From CAIYPH01 sp043744375 (GTDB lineage: Bacteria; Pseudomonadota; Alphaproteobacteria; Acetobacterales; Acetobacteraceae), in contig JAYTUU010000081.1 of assembly GCA_043744375.1 (NCBI GenBank), forward strand, positions 1 through 24,266: DNA of 24,266 bases, given 5' to 3'. This document shows, in pieces, positions 1-6,828 of this stretch. The translations under genes and the position numbers were made by a program. The notes below the pieces were generated by a model. That model did no database searches. It had not been told where the DNA came from and was given only the letters and a program-made list of their open reading frames with translations. The stretch's first letter is position 1; each line of letters opens with the position of its first letter.

Positions 1-232
1 GCGCGCGAACCCAAGCCCCGGGCGCCGCGTCCTTCTCGGGCAAAGCACGAGATCGACCCGCACGACCGCCGCGCCCCTTGGCCCTGGTACATCGTCCCCA
101 CCAAAAGAAGCCGCGCCGGACCCGCATCGCCGACGCACGATCAAATCGTTACGTTATCAAAACTAATAACCATCACGCCCGGCAAGGCCGACCCGCCCAC
201 GCCCATGAGGGGTTTTGCTTCGCCTGGGTAGG
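1..232. other. Left edge with no assignable gene
   Basis: No reading frame here gives a convincing protein. One plus-strand frame is open from the window edge to a stop at 229-231, but its translation is Arg/Pro-rich and of low complexity. It contains a short stretch (APWPWYIVP) that only faintly recalls the end of polyphosphate kinase 2 proteins. Positions 140-175 are AT-richer than the surroundings. It may hold the end of an upstream gene plus a spacer. Confidence 0.4.
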
Positions 233-261
233 TTGTGCGTCCGCTTTGTATGTTATATTAT
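233..261 (+). promoter_or_regulatory. Candidate sigma-70 promoter overlapping the Zur box
   Basis: A weak -35 (TTGTGC, 233-238) lies 17 bp from a good -10 (TATTAT, 256-261). The -10 falls inside the palindrome at 248-268, so a bound repressor would cover it. This is inferred from motif and spacing only. Confidence 0.4.
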
Positions 262-268
262 AACATAC
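248..268. promoter_or_regulatory. Zur box (zinc-uptake regulator operator)
   Basis: Two 10-bp half-sites, GTATGTTATA and TATAACATAC, are exact reverse complements around a single T at 258. The site is strikingly AT-rich in a GC-rich region. The core TGTTATA-n-TATAACA matches the proteobacterial Zur operator as known from the family. It sits 22 bp before the start codon of a two-gene unit whose second gene encodes a ZnuA-type zinc-binding protein, so sequence and context agree. Zinc-dependent repression of the unit is inferred. Confidence 0.85.
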
Positions 269-290
269 CAGTCGTACGCCGGAGCCGCCC

Positions 291-1205
291 ATGATCCCCA
301 AGCCCTTCCTCGCCCTCCTCGCTATCCCCTTCGCGGCCCAGGCCGCCGTGTTCGACCAGGGGCCGGTGGAACCGCGCGATTTCCGCAACCCCGTCCTCAC
401 CCGCATCGCCTTGTCCGAGGGGGTTGAGACCGAGAGCCTGTTCGGCTTCACCCTCGGCTCCGACGTTGACGGCGCCGGCAGCCGTGGCGTCGCCATCGAG
501 ACCATCATCGGCCAGGGCCGCCGCGACGGCCGCTACAGCGCCGTCAACAGCAAGCTCGAACTCTCCTATGGCGCCTCCGACAACATCTCCATCTCCCTCG
601 GCCTGCTCGGCGGCTGGCGCGATATCCGCGGCGTCACCGGCATGACCGACACCAACACAATCCGCTTCGACGGCGTCGGCACCGAGCTGCGCTGGCGCTT
701 CCTCGATCGCAAGACCAGCCCCGTCGGCCTCACTTTGCACATCGAGCCGTCCTACCGCATCCACGACGAAACCACCGGCGAGCCCGGCCGCGGCGTTGGC
801 GCGGAGAACAAGCTCATCCTCGACGGCGAGATCATCCCCGGCCGCCTCTTCGGCGCCCTCAACCTGATCTATGACATCGAGACCTTCCGCCCGCGCGGCG
901 GCACCATGGAGCGCGCCTCCACCGGCGGCATCGGCGCCGCCTTCTCCTACCAGATCACCAAGGGCGTCTTCCTCGGCGCCGAAACCCGCTATCTGCGCGC
1001 CTATGACGGCGTGGTCTTCAACCGCTATGCCGGCGACGCCGTGTTCGCCGGCCCCTCGCTGTTCTGGCGCCCGACGCCCGCCCTGTGGATTTCCGCCGCC
1101 ACCAGCTTTCAGCTCTCCGGCTACGAGCTCAACAACCAGGCCGCCTACAACCTCGCCAACTTCAACCGCATCCAGGCGCGGCTGAAGATCGGCATGGAGT
1201 TCTGA
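291..1205 (+). CDS. Outer-membrane beta-barrel protein, probably zinc-regulated
   Basis: 304 residues. The N-terminus is a Sec signal peptide with a likely cut after AQA (about residue 18). The rest alternates short amphipathic strands with polar turns, and the chain ends in Phe (GMEF), the usual final residue of barrels inserted by BAM. There is no TonB box or plug, and the length is far below a TonB-dependent receptor, so it is not ZnuD. GGAG at 281-284 lies six bases from the ATG. It is the first gene after the Zur box and its stop is two bases from the start of the ZnuA-like gene, so the two are almost certainly co-transcribed. A role in bringing zinc or a zinc complex across the outer membrane is inferred from context. 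I do not recognise the family by name. Confidence 0.8.
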   Translation: MIPKPFLALLAIPFAAQAAVFDQGPVEPRDFRNPVLTRIALSEGVETESLFGFTLGSDVDGAGSRGVAIETIIGQGRRDGRYSAVNSKLELSYGASDNISISLGLLGGWRDIRGVTGMTDTNTIRFDGVGTELRWRFLDRKTSPVGLTLHIEPSYRIHDETTGEPGRGVGAENKLILDGEIIPGRLFGALNLIYDIETFRPRGGTMERASTGGIGAAFSYQITKGVFLGAETRYLRAYDGVVFNRYAGDAVFAGPSLFWRPTPALWISAATSFQLSGYELNNQAAYNLANFNRIQARLKIGMEF

Positions 1206-1207
1206 TC

Positions 1208-2110
1208 ATGCTGACCCGCCGCACCCTCCTCCTCGCCACCGCCGCAACCCTGCCACTGACCGCCCGCGCCGCCGCGCCCCTCAAGGTCGTCGCCTCCTTC
1301 TCCATCATCGCCGACCTCGTCCGCCAGATCGGCGGCGCCCGCGTCCAGGTTACCACCCTCGTCGGCGCCGATCAGGACATGCACAGCTTCCAGCCCCGCC
1401 CCTCCGACGCCCAGGCGATCGCCGCCGCCGACCTCTTCGTCATCAATGGCCTGGACCTCGAATCCTGGGCCGAACGCCTCGCCGCCGCCGCCGGCTACAA
1501 GAAACCCGGCATCGTCGCCTCCCGTGGCATCCGCCCGCTGCCCGCCGGTGGCGCCCACAACCACGCCGGCGGCGGTGCCCACGGCACCTACGACCCGCAT
1601 GCCTGGCAGGACGCGGCCAACGTCAAACTCTACGCCGCCAACATCCGCGATGGCCTGATCGCCGCCGACCCGGCCGGCGCCGCCGACTACCGCACCACCG
1701 CCGCCGCCCTGCTCGCCCGGCTCGACACGCTGGACACTGACATCAAGGCCGCCTTCCTGCCGATCCCCCGCGCGTCACGCAAAATCGTCACCTCCCACGA
1801 GGCCTTCCGCTACTACGGCGACGCCTATGACGTGGACTTCCTCGCCCCGCTTGGCCTCTCCGGCGACGCCGAGCCTTCCGCCAAGGAACTCGCCGCCCTG
1901 ATCGGCCAGATCCGCCGGGAGAATATTCGCGCCCTGTTCCTGGAAAACATCACCCGCTCGCCCCTGCTCCAGCAGATCGCCCGCGAAACCGGCGTCCGCA
2001 TCGGCGGCACCCTCTACAGCGACGCCCTCTCGGCAGCCGGCGGACCGGCGGCCAGCTACGAGGCGATGATGCGCCACAACACGCGGATGGTCGTGGCGGC
2101 GCTGGCCTGA
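1208..2110 (+). CDS. znuA: Periplasmic zinc-binding protein of an ABC transporter (ZnuA-like)
   Basis: 300 residues, cluster A-I solute-binding protein (ZnuA/TroA/MntC type), which captures Zn(II) or Mn(II) in the periplasm and hands it to an ABC permease. Residues 1-21 form a signal peptide with a twin-arginine-like start (TRRTLLL). Likely metal ligands are His59 (DMHSFQP), His131 (DPHAW), His197 (TSHEAF) and Asp272 (YSDAL). A short His-containing loop (residues 117-125) before the second ligand is typical of zinc rather than manganese proteins. The ATG at 1208 is two bases after the preceding stop. The longer frame from 1085 overlaps the barrel gene and is not credible. No ATPase or permease gene follows: the next gene is on the other strand, so znuB and znuC must lie elsewhere. 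Confidence 0.9.
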   Translation: MLTRRTLLLATAATLPLTARAAAPLKVVASFSIIADLVRQIGGARVQVTTLVGADQDMHSFQPRPSDAQAIAAADLFVINGLDLESWAERLAAAAGYKKPGIVASRGIRPLPAGGAHNHAGGGAHGTYDPHAWQDAANVKLYAANIRDGLIAADPAGAADYRTTAAALLARLDTLDTDIKAAFLPIPRASRKIVTSHEAFRYYGDAYDVDFLAPLGLSGDAEPSAKELAALIGQIRRENIRALFLENITRSPLLQQIARETGVRIGGTLYSDALSAAGGPAASYEAMMRHNTRMVVAALA

Positions 2111-2143
2111 CTCCCTCGCTTCCTGCCCACGCCCTCGCCACGA

Positions 2144-2182
2144 CGCGGTCGCCTATATCCTCAGCCTGAGACGCTGACCGCG
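2144..2182. terminator. Possible bidirectional terminator between convergent genes
   Basis: A 7-bp stem (CGCGGTC 2144-2150 with GACCGCG 2176-2182) encloses a small dyad, CTCAG-C-CTGAG. It lies in the 76-bp gap between the convergent znuA-like and amidohydrolase genes. There is no T-tract, so termination is only suggested by position. Confidence 0.25.
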
Positions 2183-2186
2183 CGCC

Positions 2187-3431
2187 TCACAACACCCGGT
2201 TCGCCCGCGCCACCACCGCCTCGAACAAAATTTGGCACCCGGCCGCCGCCTCGCCGGGCTCGATGCTCTCGGCCTCGTTATGCGACAGCCCATCCTTGCA
2301 CGGCGTAAAGATCATCGCCGTCGGCACGTGCCGCGCCACATACACCGCGTCGTGCCCGGCACCGGACACGATCTCCCGCGCCGGCAACCCCAGCCGCGCC
2401 GCCGCCTGGCGCACCAGATCGACGCAGGCGGCATCGAATGGCTGGGCCGCGATCCGGAACAGTTCCACCACCTCGATCGCCACGCCCCCCGCCGCCAGTC
2501 CCGCCACCCCCGCCGCAAACTCCGCCGCGAGGCGATCCATCTCCGCCCCATCGGGATGGCGGAACTCGACGGAGAATCGTACCTCGCCGGGAATGACGTT
2601 GCGGCTGTTCGGCAACACCGTGAGTTGCCCGACGGTCCCCCGACCATCCTCGCCGCGCGCCCGCATCAGCCGATCCACCAGCCCGATCACCGCGGCCGCC
2701 GTCACCAGCGCATCCTTGCGCGCCGAGGGTGGCGTGGTGCCGGCATGCGAGTCCTGCCCGGTGCAGACCACGTCGTACCACACCTGCGCCTGCGCCCCGG
2801 TGACGATGCCGATCATCTTCTCCTCCCGCTCCAGGATCGGCCCCTGCTCGATATGGAGTTCGAAATACGCGTCGGCGGGGAACGGTTGCGCCGGCTCGGC
2901 GCCGCAATACCCGATCCCCACAAGCGCCGTCTTGACCGTCACCCCCTCCAAATCCGTCAGCCCATAGGCCTTGTCGAGCGCATAGACCCCCGCCCACACG
3001 CCCGATCCCATCAGCGAATGGCCGAACCGGCTGCCCTCCTCGTCCGTCCAGTTGACCAGTTCCACCGGCGCCTCGGTGACGATGCCCAGATCGTTCAGGC
3101 TCCTGATCACCTCCAGCCCGGCGATCACCCCGAGCGCCCCGTCGAATTTCCCCCCCGACGGCTGGCTGTCGAGATGGCTGCCGAACAGCACCGGCAACCG
3201 CGCCGGGTCCCGCCCGGGGCGGCGGGCGAACATGTTGCCGATCGCATCAACGCGCACCGTCAGCCCGGCCGCCTCGCAGTTGGCCTTGAAGTGCTCCCGC
3301 CCCTGCCGATCGATCTCCGTCAGCGTCAACCGCCGCACGCCGCCCTTCGCCGTCGCGCCGAAGCGCGCCATGTCCATCAGGCTGTCCCACAGGCGGACCG
3401 GGTCGATCCGCTGGTTGGTGTGCTGGCTCAT
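2187..3431 (-). CDS. Zn-dependent amidohydrolase, N-carbamoyl-amino-acid hydrolase/allantoate amidohydrolase family (M20)
   Basis: 414 residues, the usual length for the beta-ureidopropionase/hydantoinase/carbamoylase/allantoate amidohydrolase group, cytosolic binuclear metalloenzymes that cleave N-carbamoyl or ureido groups. Visible signatures are GSHLDSQPSGGKFDG (metal His and bridging Asp), NWTDEEGSRF (catalytic and metal Glu), ELHIEQGPILE (metal His), GQDSHAGTTPP (dimerisation/substrate loop) and GAGHDAVY near the C-terminus (last metal His). The start at 3431 is preceded by AGGGAA at good spacing. The frame stays open to 4310, but that extension lies opposite the aldolase gene and has no family similarity. 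The substrate cannot be read from sequence: N-carbamoyl-beta-alanine, N-carbamoyl amino acids and allantoate are all possible. It is divergent from the aldolase gene across 84 bp. Confidence 0.9.
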   Translation of the reverse strand: MSQHTNQRIDPVRLWDSLMDMARFGATAKGGVRRLTLTEIDRQGREHFKANCEAAGLTVRVDAIGNMFARRPGRDPARLPVLFGSHLDSQPSGGKFDGALGVIAGLEVIRSLNDLGIVTEAPVELVNWTDEEGSRFGHSLMGSGVWAGVYALDKAYGLTDLEGVTVKTALVGIGYCGAEPAQPFPADAYFELHIEQGPILEREEKMIGIVTGAQAQVWYDVVCTGQDSHAGTTPPSARKDALVTAAAVIGLVDRLMRARGEDGRGTVGQLTVLPNSRNVIPGEVRFSVEFRHPDGAEMDRLAAEFAAGVAGLAAGGVAIEVVELFRIAAQPFDAACVDLVRQAAARLGLPAREIVSGAGHDAVYVARHVPTAMIFTPCKDGLSHNEAESIEPGEAAAGCQILFEAVVARANRVL

Positions 3432-3515
3432 GGCGGCGTTCCCTATTCTTCGCCGCCCATCTTGCCCGCCGCCCGCGTTCCTGCAAGCCTTGCGCCGGAT
3501 CTTCCGGAGAGCATA

Positions 3516-4271
3516 ATGACCGCGACCAACCTCGACACCGACGCCATTTGGCAGGCCCGCGTCGACCTCGCCGCCTGTTTCCGCGCCGCGGCGAAGCTCG
3601 GCATGAACGAGGGCGTCTGCAATCACCTCTCCGCCGTCGTGCCCGGCCATGACGACCTGTTCTTCGTCAACCCCGACGGCTGGGGGTTCGGCGAAATCAC
3701 CGCCAGCCGGCTCCTGATCTGCGACTACGACGGCAACGTCATCGCCGGCACCGGCACGCCCGAACCGACCGCCTTCTTCATCCACGCCCGCGTCCATCTG
3801 CACGTGCCCCGCGCCCGCGCCGCCTTCCACACCCACATGCCGCACGCGACGGCACTGGCCATGCTCGAAGGCCCGCCCTTCTCCTTCGCGCTGCAAACCT
3901 CGCTGCGCTTCCACAACCGCATGGCGCTGGACGAACACTATAACGGCGTCGCGCTGACCACCGACGAGGGCGACCGCATCGCCGCCTCGATCGGCGACGC
4001 TGACATCGTGTTCATGAAGAACCACGGCGTGATGGTGGTGGCTTCGACCATCCACAAGGCGTGGGACGACCTGTTCTATCTCGAACGCGCCGCCGAGGCC
4101 GAAATCCTCGCGCTCTCCACGGGGCGCAAGCTCGCCGCCCTGCCGCAATCGATGATCGACCACACGCTCGCCCAGATCCGCGACAACGCCGGCAACCGCG
4201 GCAGCGCCCGCCTGCACCTCGACAGCGTCAAGCGCCAACTCGACCGGACCGATCCGGAGTACCGCACCTGA
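3516..4271 (+). CDS. Class II aldolase/adducin-family protein
   Basis: 251 residues, FucA/AraD fold. These are zinc enzymes that cleave or epimerise sugar phosphates or act on related hydroxy acids. Likely zinc ligands are His105 and His107 (FHTHMPH) and His170 (KNHGVMV), with Glu83 (PEPTAFF) in the place of the catalytic Glu. The N-terminal GMNEGVCNHLSAVVPG matches the helix and strand that open this fold. GGAGA at 3506-3510 is five bases before the ATG. The frame is open back to 2232, but that part is the antisense of the amidohydrolase gene. Many short relatives of this family in proteobacteria have no assigned substrate, and none is assigned here. Its stop overlaps the start of the lipoprotein gene, implying one transcript. 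Confidence 0.88.
   Translation: MTATNLDTDAIWQARVDLAACFRAAAKLGMNEGVCNHLSAVVPGHDDLFFVNPDGWGFGEITASRLLICDYDGNVIAGTGTPEPTAFFIHARVHLHVPRARAAFHTHMPHATALAMLEGPPFSFALQTSLRFHNRMALDEHYNGVALTTDEGDRIAASIGDADIVFMKNHGVMVVASTIHKAWDDLFYLERAAEAEILALSTGRKLAALPQSMIDHTLAQIRDNAGNRGSARLHLDSVKRQLDRTDPEYRT
4256..4259 (+). promoter_or_regulatory. Shine-Dalgarno site supporting a CTG start
   Basis: GGAG lies eight bases before the CTG at 4268, inside the last codons of the aldolase gene. No ATG, GTG or TTG is available at a usable distance before the lipoprotein signal peptide. Confidence 0.55.
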
Positions 4272-4696
4272 CCCGCTTTCTTCTCCTTCTTCTGCTGCCC
4301 ACCTGCGCATTGGCCGGTTGCACCTTGATCGACCAGCGGACGTTCCGTAGCGCCCCGGCCACGCCGGGTGCCGCCGAACTCGCCCGCGTCAACCTGCCCG
4401 CCCTGCCGCTGCTGACCATCCGCTTCGCCGAGCCCGAGCTTGACGGCGCGGCCATTGCCCGCGCCGTCGACCTCGCCCTCGCCCGCAAGCCCGCCGCCAT
4501 CTTCGACGTGATCGCCCCGATCCCCGCCGAAGCGCCACGCGACATCCAGGACGCGGCCGTGCGCCTTGGACGCGCCGACACCGAACGCGTCGCCAACGCG
4601 CTTGCCGCCGCCGGCGCTCCGCGCGCGCAAATCCAGCTCGGCCTGCGCGCCGACCTGGGCAACCCGCCCCGCGAGGTGCGCGTCTATGTTCGCTGA
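4268..4696 (+). CDS. Small lipoprotein of unknown function
   Basis: 142 residues if read from CTG at 4268. That reading gives a compact lipoprotein signal peptide: MTRF, a run of six Leu, then the lipobox LAGC with the modified Cys at 18. The CTG shares bases with the TGA of the aldolase gene (CTGA), the same geometry as the ATGA junctions elsewhere in this window. The next in-frame start codons lie within or after the hydrophobic stretch and would destroy the signal, and the upstream ATG at 4061 would put about 70 unrelated residues before it. The mature part (about 124 residues) contains VDLALARKPAAIFDVIAPIP and ends GNPPREVRVYVR. I do not recognise the family. The missing Asp after the lipid Cys (it is Thr) favours outer-membrane sorting. 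Confidence 0.75.
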   Translation: MTRFLLLLLLPTCALAGCTLIDQRTFRSAPATPGAAELARVNLPALPLLTIRFAEPELDGAAIARAVDLALARKPAAIFDVIAPIPAEAPRDIQDAAVRLGRADTERVANALAAAGAPRAQIQLGLRADLGNPPREVRVYVR

Positions 4697-4702
4697 CCCC
4701 GG

Positions 4703-5584
4703 GTGACCGCGCGTACGAATGGCCTGCTGATGCTGCTGGTGACCGCGTGCAGCTGGGGGCTGAACTGGCCGGTGCTGAAATTCATCGTCGGCGTCTGGCC
4801 ACCCTTCACCTTCCGCCTGCTCTCCGGCGTGGGCGGCACGGTGCTGATGTTCGCCGTCGCCCTGATCCGCCACGAACGCCTGCGCCCGCCGCGGGGCCAA
4901 TGGGGCCGGCTGATCATCGCCAGCCTGCTGAACATCACCTCCTGGATGGGCCTCGCGACCCTCGCGCTCTTGTGGCTCGACGCCTCCGAGGCCGCCATCA
5001 TCGCCTATACCATGCCGATCTGGGCCGCCCTGATCGCCTGGCCCGCGCTGGGCGAACGCCCGACCGCCACCCGCATCGCCGGCCTCACAATCGGCCTCGC
5101 CGGGGTCGCGACGCTGATGGCCGGGCAATTGCTCAGCGCCCCCGCCGCCGTGCTGATCGCCAAGCTGCCCGGCGTCGGCCTGATCCTGGGCACCGCCCTG
5201 ATGTTCGCCTCCGGCGCCGTGTTCACCAAGCGCTACCCGCTCACCTTGCCGCCCGCCGCGAACCTCGCATGGCAGATCCTGATCGGCTCGCTGCCATTGG
5301 CAATCGCCGCCGTGCTGTTCGACAGCTGGGACCTCTCGCGCGTCAGCCCGCTCGGCTGGGCGGCGCTCGGCTACGTCATCGTGATCGCGCTGTGCCTGTC
5401 CTACGTCACCTGGTTCCGCGCCCTCAAGGCGCTCCCCGCATCCACCGCCACCATCGGCATGCTGCTCGTCCCCATCATCGGCGTCACCAGTTCCGCCCTC
5501 GCCTTGGGCGAACCGCTCGGCGCCCGCCAACTCATCGCCCTCGCCATGACCCTCTCCGGTGTGGCATTGGCCTCCCGCACATGA
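4703..5584 (+). CDS. EamA/DMT-family transporter
   Basis: 293 residues with about ten hydrophobic helices arranged as two EamA repeats. The first begins VTACSWGLNWPVLKFIV and the second begins near GTALMFASGAVFTKRYPL. Each half ends with the characteristic YTMPIWAALIAWPALGERP or LVPIIGVTSSALALGEPLG pattern. It is an inner-membrane drug/metabolite transporter, usually an exporter of amino acids or other small metabolites; the substrate is not predictable. The start is GTG at 4703, six bases after the lipoprotein stop, with no strong Shine-Dalgarno, so translation is probably coupled. Its stop overlaps the methyltransferase start (ATGA). Confidence 0.88.
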   Translation: MTARTNGLLMLLVTACSWGLNWPVLKFIVGVWPPFTFRLLSGVGGTVLMFAVALIRHERLRPPRGQWGRLIIASLLNITSWMGLATLALLWLDASEAAIIAYTMPIWAALIAWPALGERPTATRIAGLTIGLAGVATLMAGQLLSAPAAVLIAKLPGVGLILGTALMFASGAVFTKRYPLTLPPAANLAWQILIGSLPLAIAAVLFDSWDLSRVSPLGWAALGYVIVIALCLSYVTWFRALKALPASTATIGMLLVPIIGVTSSALALGEPLGARQLIALAMTLSGVALASRT

Positions 5585-6774
5585 CCCCTCTCCCCGAACG
5601 CCCGCTCATCCGCCTGAACCCCAACCAGGACCGCCGCCTGCGCGCCGGCCATCCATGGGTGTTCAGCAACGAAATCCGCATGGCGCCGGAGTATCGGCAC
5701 ATGGAACCCGGCCTCCCCGTCCGGCTGGAGAGCGCCGAGGGCTGGCGCTACGGCACCTTCATGTTCAATCCGCACAGCCTGATCGCGGCCCGCCTGCTCG
5801 ACCGTGACCCGGCCGCCGCGATCGATGCCGCCTGGGTCCGCGCCCGGCTCGACAGCGCCATCGCTTTGCGCGCCCGCGTCGCCCCCACCCCGTTCCATCG
5901 CCTCGTCCACGCCGAGGCCGACCGCCTGCCCGGCCTCATCATCGATCGCTACGGCGATGTGGCCGTGCTCCAGGCCAACACCGCCGGCATGGACCGCCTG
6001 CTGCCCGACATCACCGCCGCCCTGCTTGCCGCCCTCCCGCTGCGCACCATCGTCGCCCGCAACGACAGCGGCGCCCGCCTGCAAGAGGGCCTGCCCGAAC
6101 AGGTTGTTCTCCTCCACGGCGAGGACGCCACCGCCATCGTCGAGGAAGGCGGCGTCCGCTTCCCCGTCGATCTGCTGACCGGGCAGAAAACCGGCTGGTT
6201 CTTCGACCAGCGCAGCAACCGCGACCGCGTCGCCGACCTCGCCCAGGGAGCCCGCGTGCTCGACGTCTTCTGCCATGTCGGCGCCTTCGGCCTGCGCTGT
6301 GCGGCGGCCGGCGCGGCCCACGTCACGCTCGTCGACAGCAGCGCCCCCGCTTTGGCCCATGCCACCGAAGCCGCCGCCTTCAACGGGTTCGCGGACCGCG
6401 TGACCACCCGACGGGGCGACGCCTTCGACGTGCTGGCCAACCTCAAGGACTCCGGCGAGCGCTTCGACATCGTCATCTGCGACCCCCCCGCCTTCGCCAA
6501 AACCAAGAAGGACCGCGACGCCGGCCTGCGCGCCTATGGCCGCATGGCCCGCCTCGCCGCCCCCCTGGTCGCGCCGGGCGGCTTCCTGTTCGCCGCCTCG
6601 TGCAGCCACCACGCTGATCTGCCCGATTTCGCCGCCGTGATCGCCGAGGGCCTGTTCCGCGCCCGCCGGGAGGGCCGCATCGTGTTCACCAGCGGCGCCG
6701 GGCCGGACCACCCCGTGCATCCGCTGCTGCCCGAAAGCGCCTATCTCAAGGGCCAACTCATCCAGCTCATGTAA
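5581..6774 (+). CDS. Class I SAM-dependent rRNA cytosine methyltransferase, RlmI-like
   Basis: 397 residues, the length of RlmI/YccW proteins, which make 5-methylcytosine in 23S rRNA. The N-terminal PUA-like segment carries RRLRAGHPWVFSNEI (about 17-31). The Rossmann domain shows the SAM loop RVLDVFCHVGAFGLR, an acidic strand end (VTLVDSS), the substrate motif CDPPAFAKTKKD, and motif VI ASCSHH with the expected Cys nucleophile. GWFFDQRSNRDRV just before the SAM loop is also typical. The ATG overlaps the previous stop by four bases. It ends the plus-strand run and converges on the membrane-protein gene across 54 bp in which I see no clear terminator. The exact target nucleotide is inferred from the family. 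Confidence 0.9.
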   Translation: MTPLPERPLIRLNPNQDRRLRAGHPWVFSNEIRMAPEYRHMEPGLPVRLESAEGWRYGTFMFNPHSLIAARLLDRDPAAAIDAAWVRARLDSAIALRARVAPTPFHRLVHAEADRLPGLIIDRYGDVAVLQANTAGMDRLLPDITAALLAALPLRTIVARNDSGARLQEGLPEQVVLLHGEDATAIVEEGGVRFPVDLLTGQKTGWFFDQRSNRDRVADLAQGARVLDVFCHVGAFGLRCAAAGAAHVTLVDSSAPALAHATEAAAFNGFADRVTTRRGDAFDVLANLKDSGERFDIVICDPPAFAKTKKDRDAGLRAYGRMARLAAPLVAPGGFLFAASCSHHADLPDFAAVIAEGLFRARREGRIVFTSGAGPDHPVHPLLPESAYLKGQLIQLM

Positions 6775-6828
6775 ACCGTCCCGTTACCATTGCCCGTCAC
6801 ACTGTGGCGCGAACGATGGCACGCCGCT

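Noticed and set aside
1..231. Possible 3' end of a polyphosphate kinase 2 gene (APWPWYIVP in one frame)
   Set aside because: The match is a few residues, the rest is low complexity, and other frames look no worse.
2187..4310. 707-residue reading of the amidohydrolase
   Set aside because: The first 293 residues are antisense to the aldolase gene and have no family similarity; a Shine-Dalgarno marks the start at 3431.
4076..5530. Long minus-strand frame (484 residues) opposite the aldolase, lipoprotein and transporter genes
   Set aside because: Long antisense frames are common at this GC content; the translation is Gly/Gln/Asp-rich with no domain.
6775..6828. Terminator between the methyltransferase and GT-C-like genes
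   Set aside because: No stem longer than four or five pairs and no T-tract was found.
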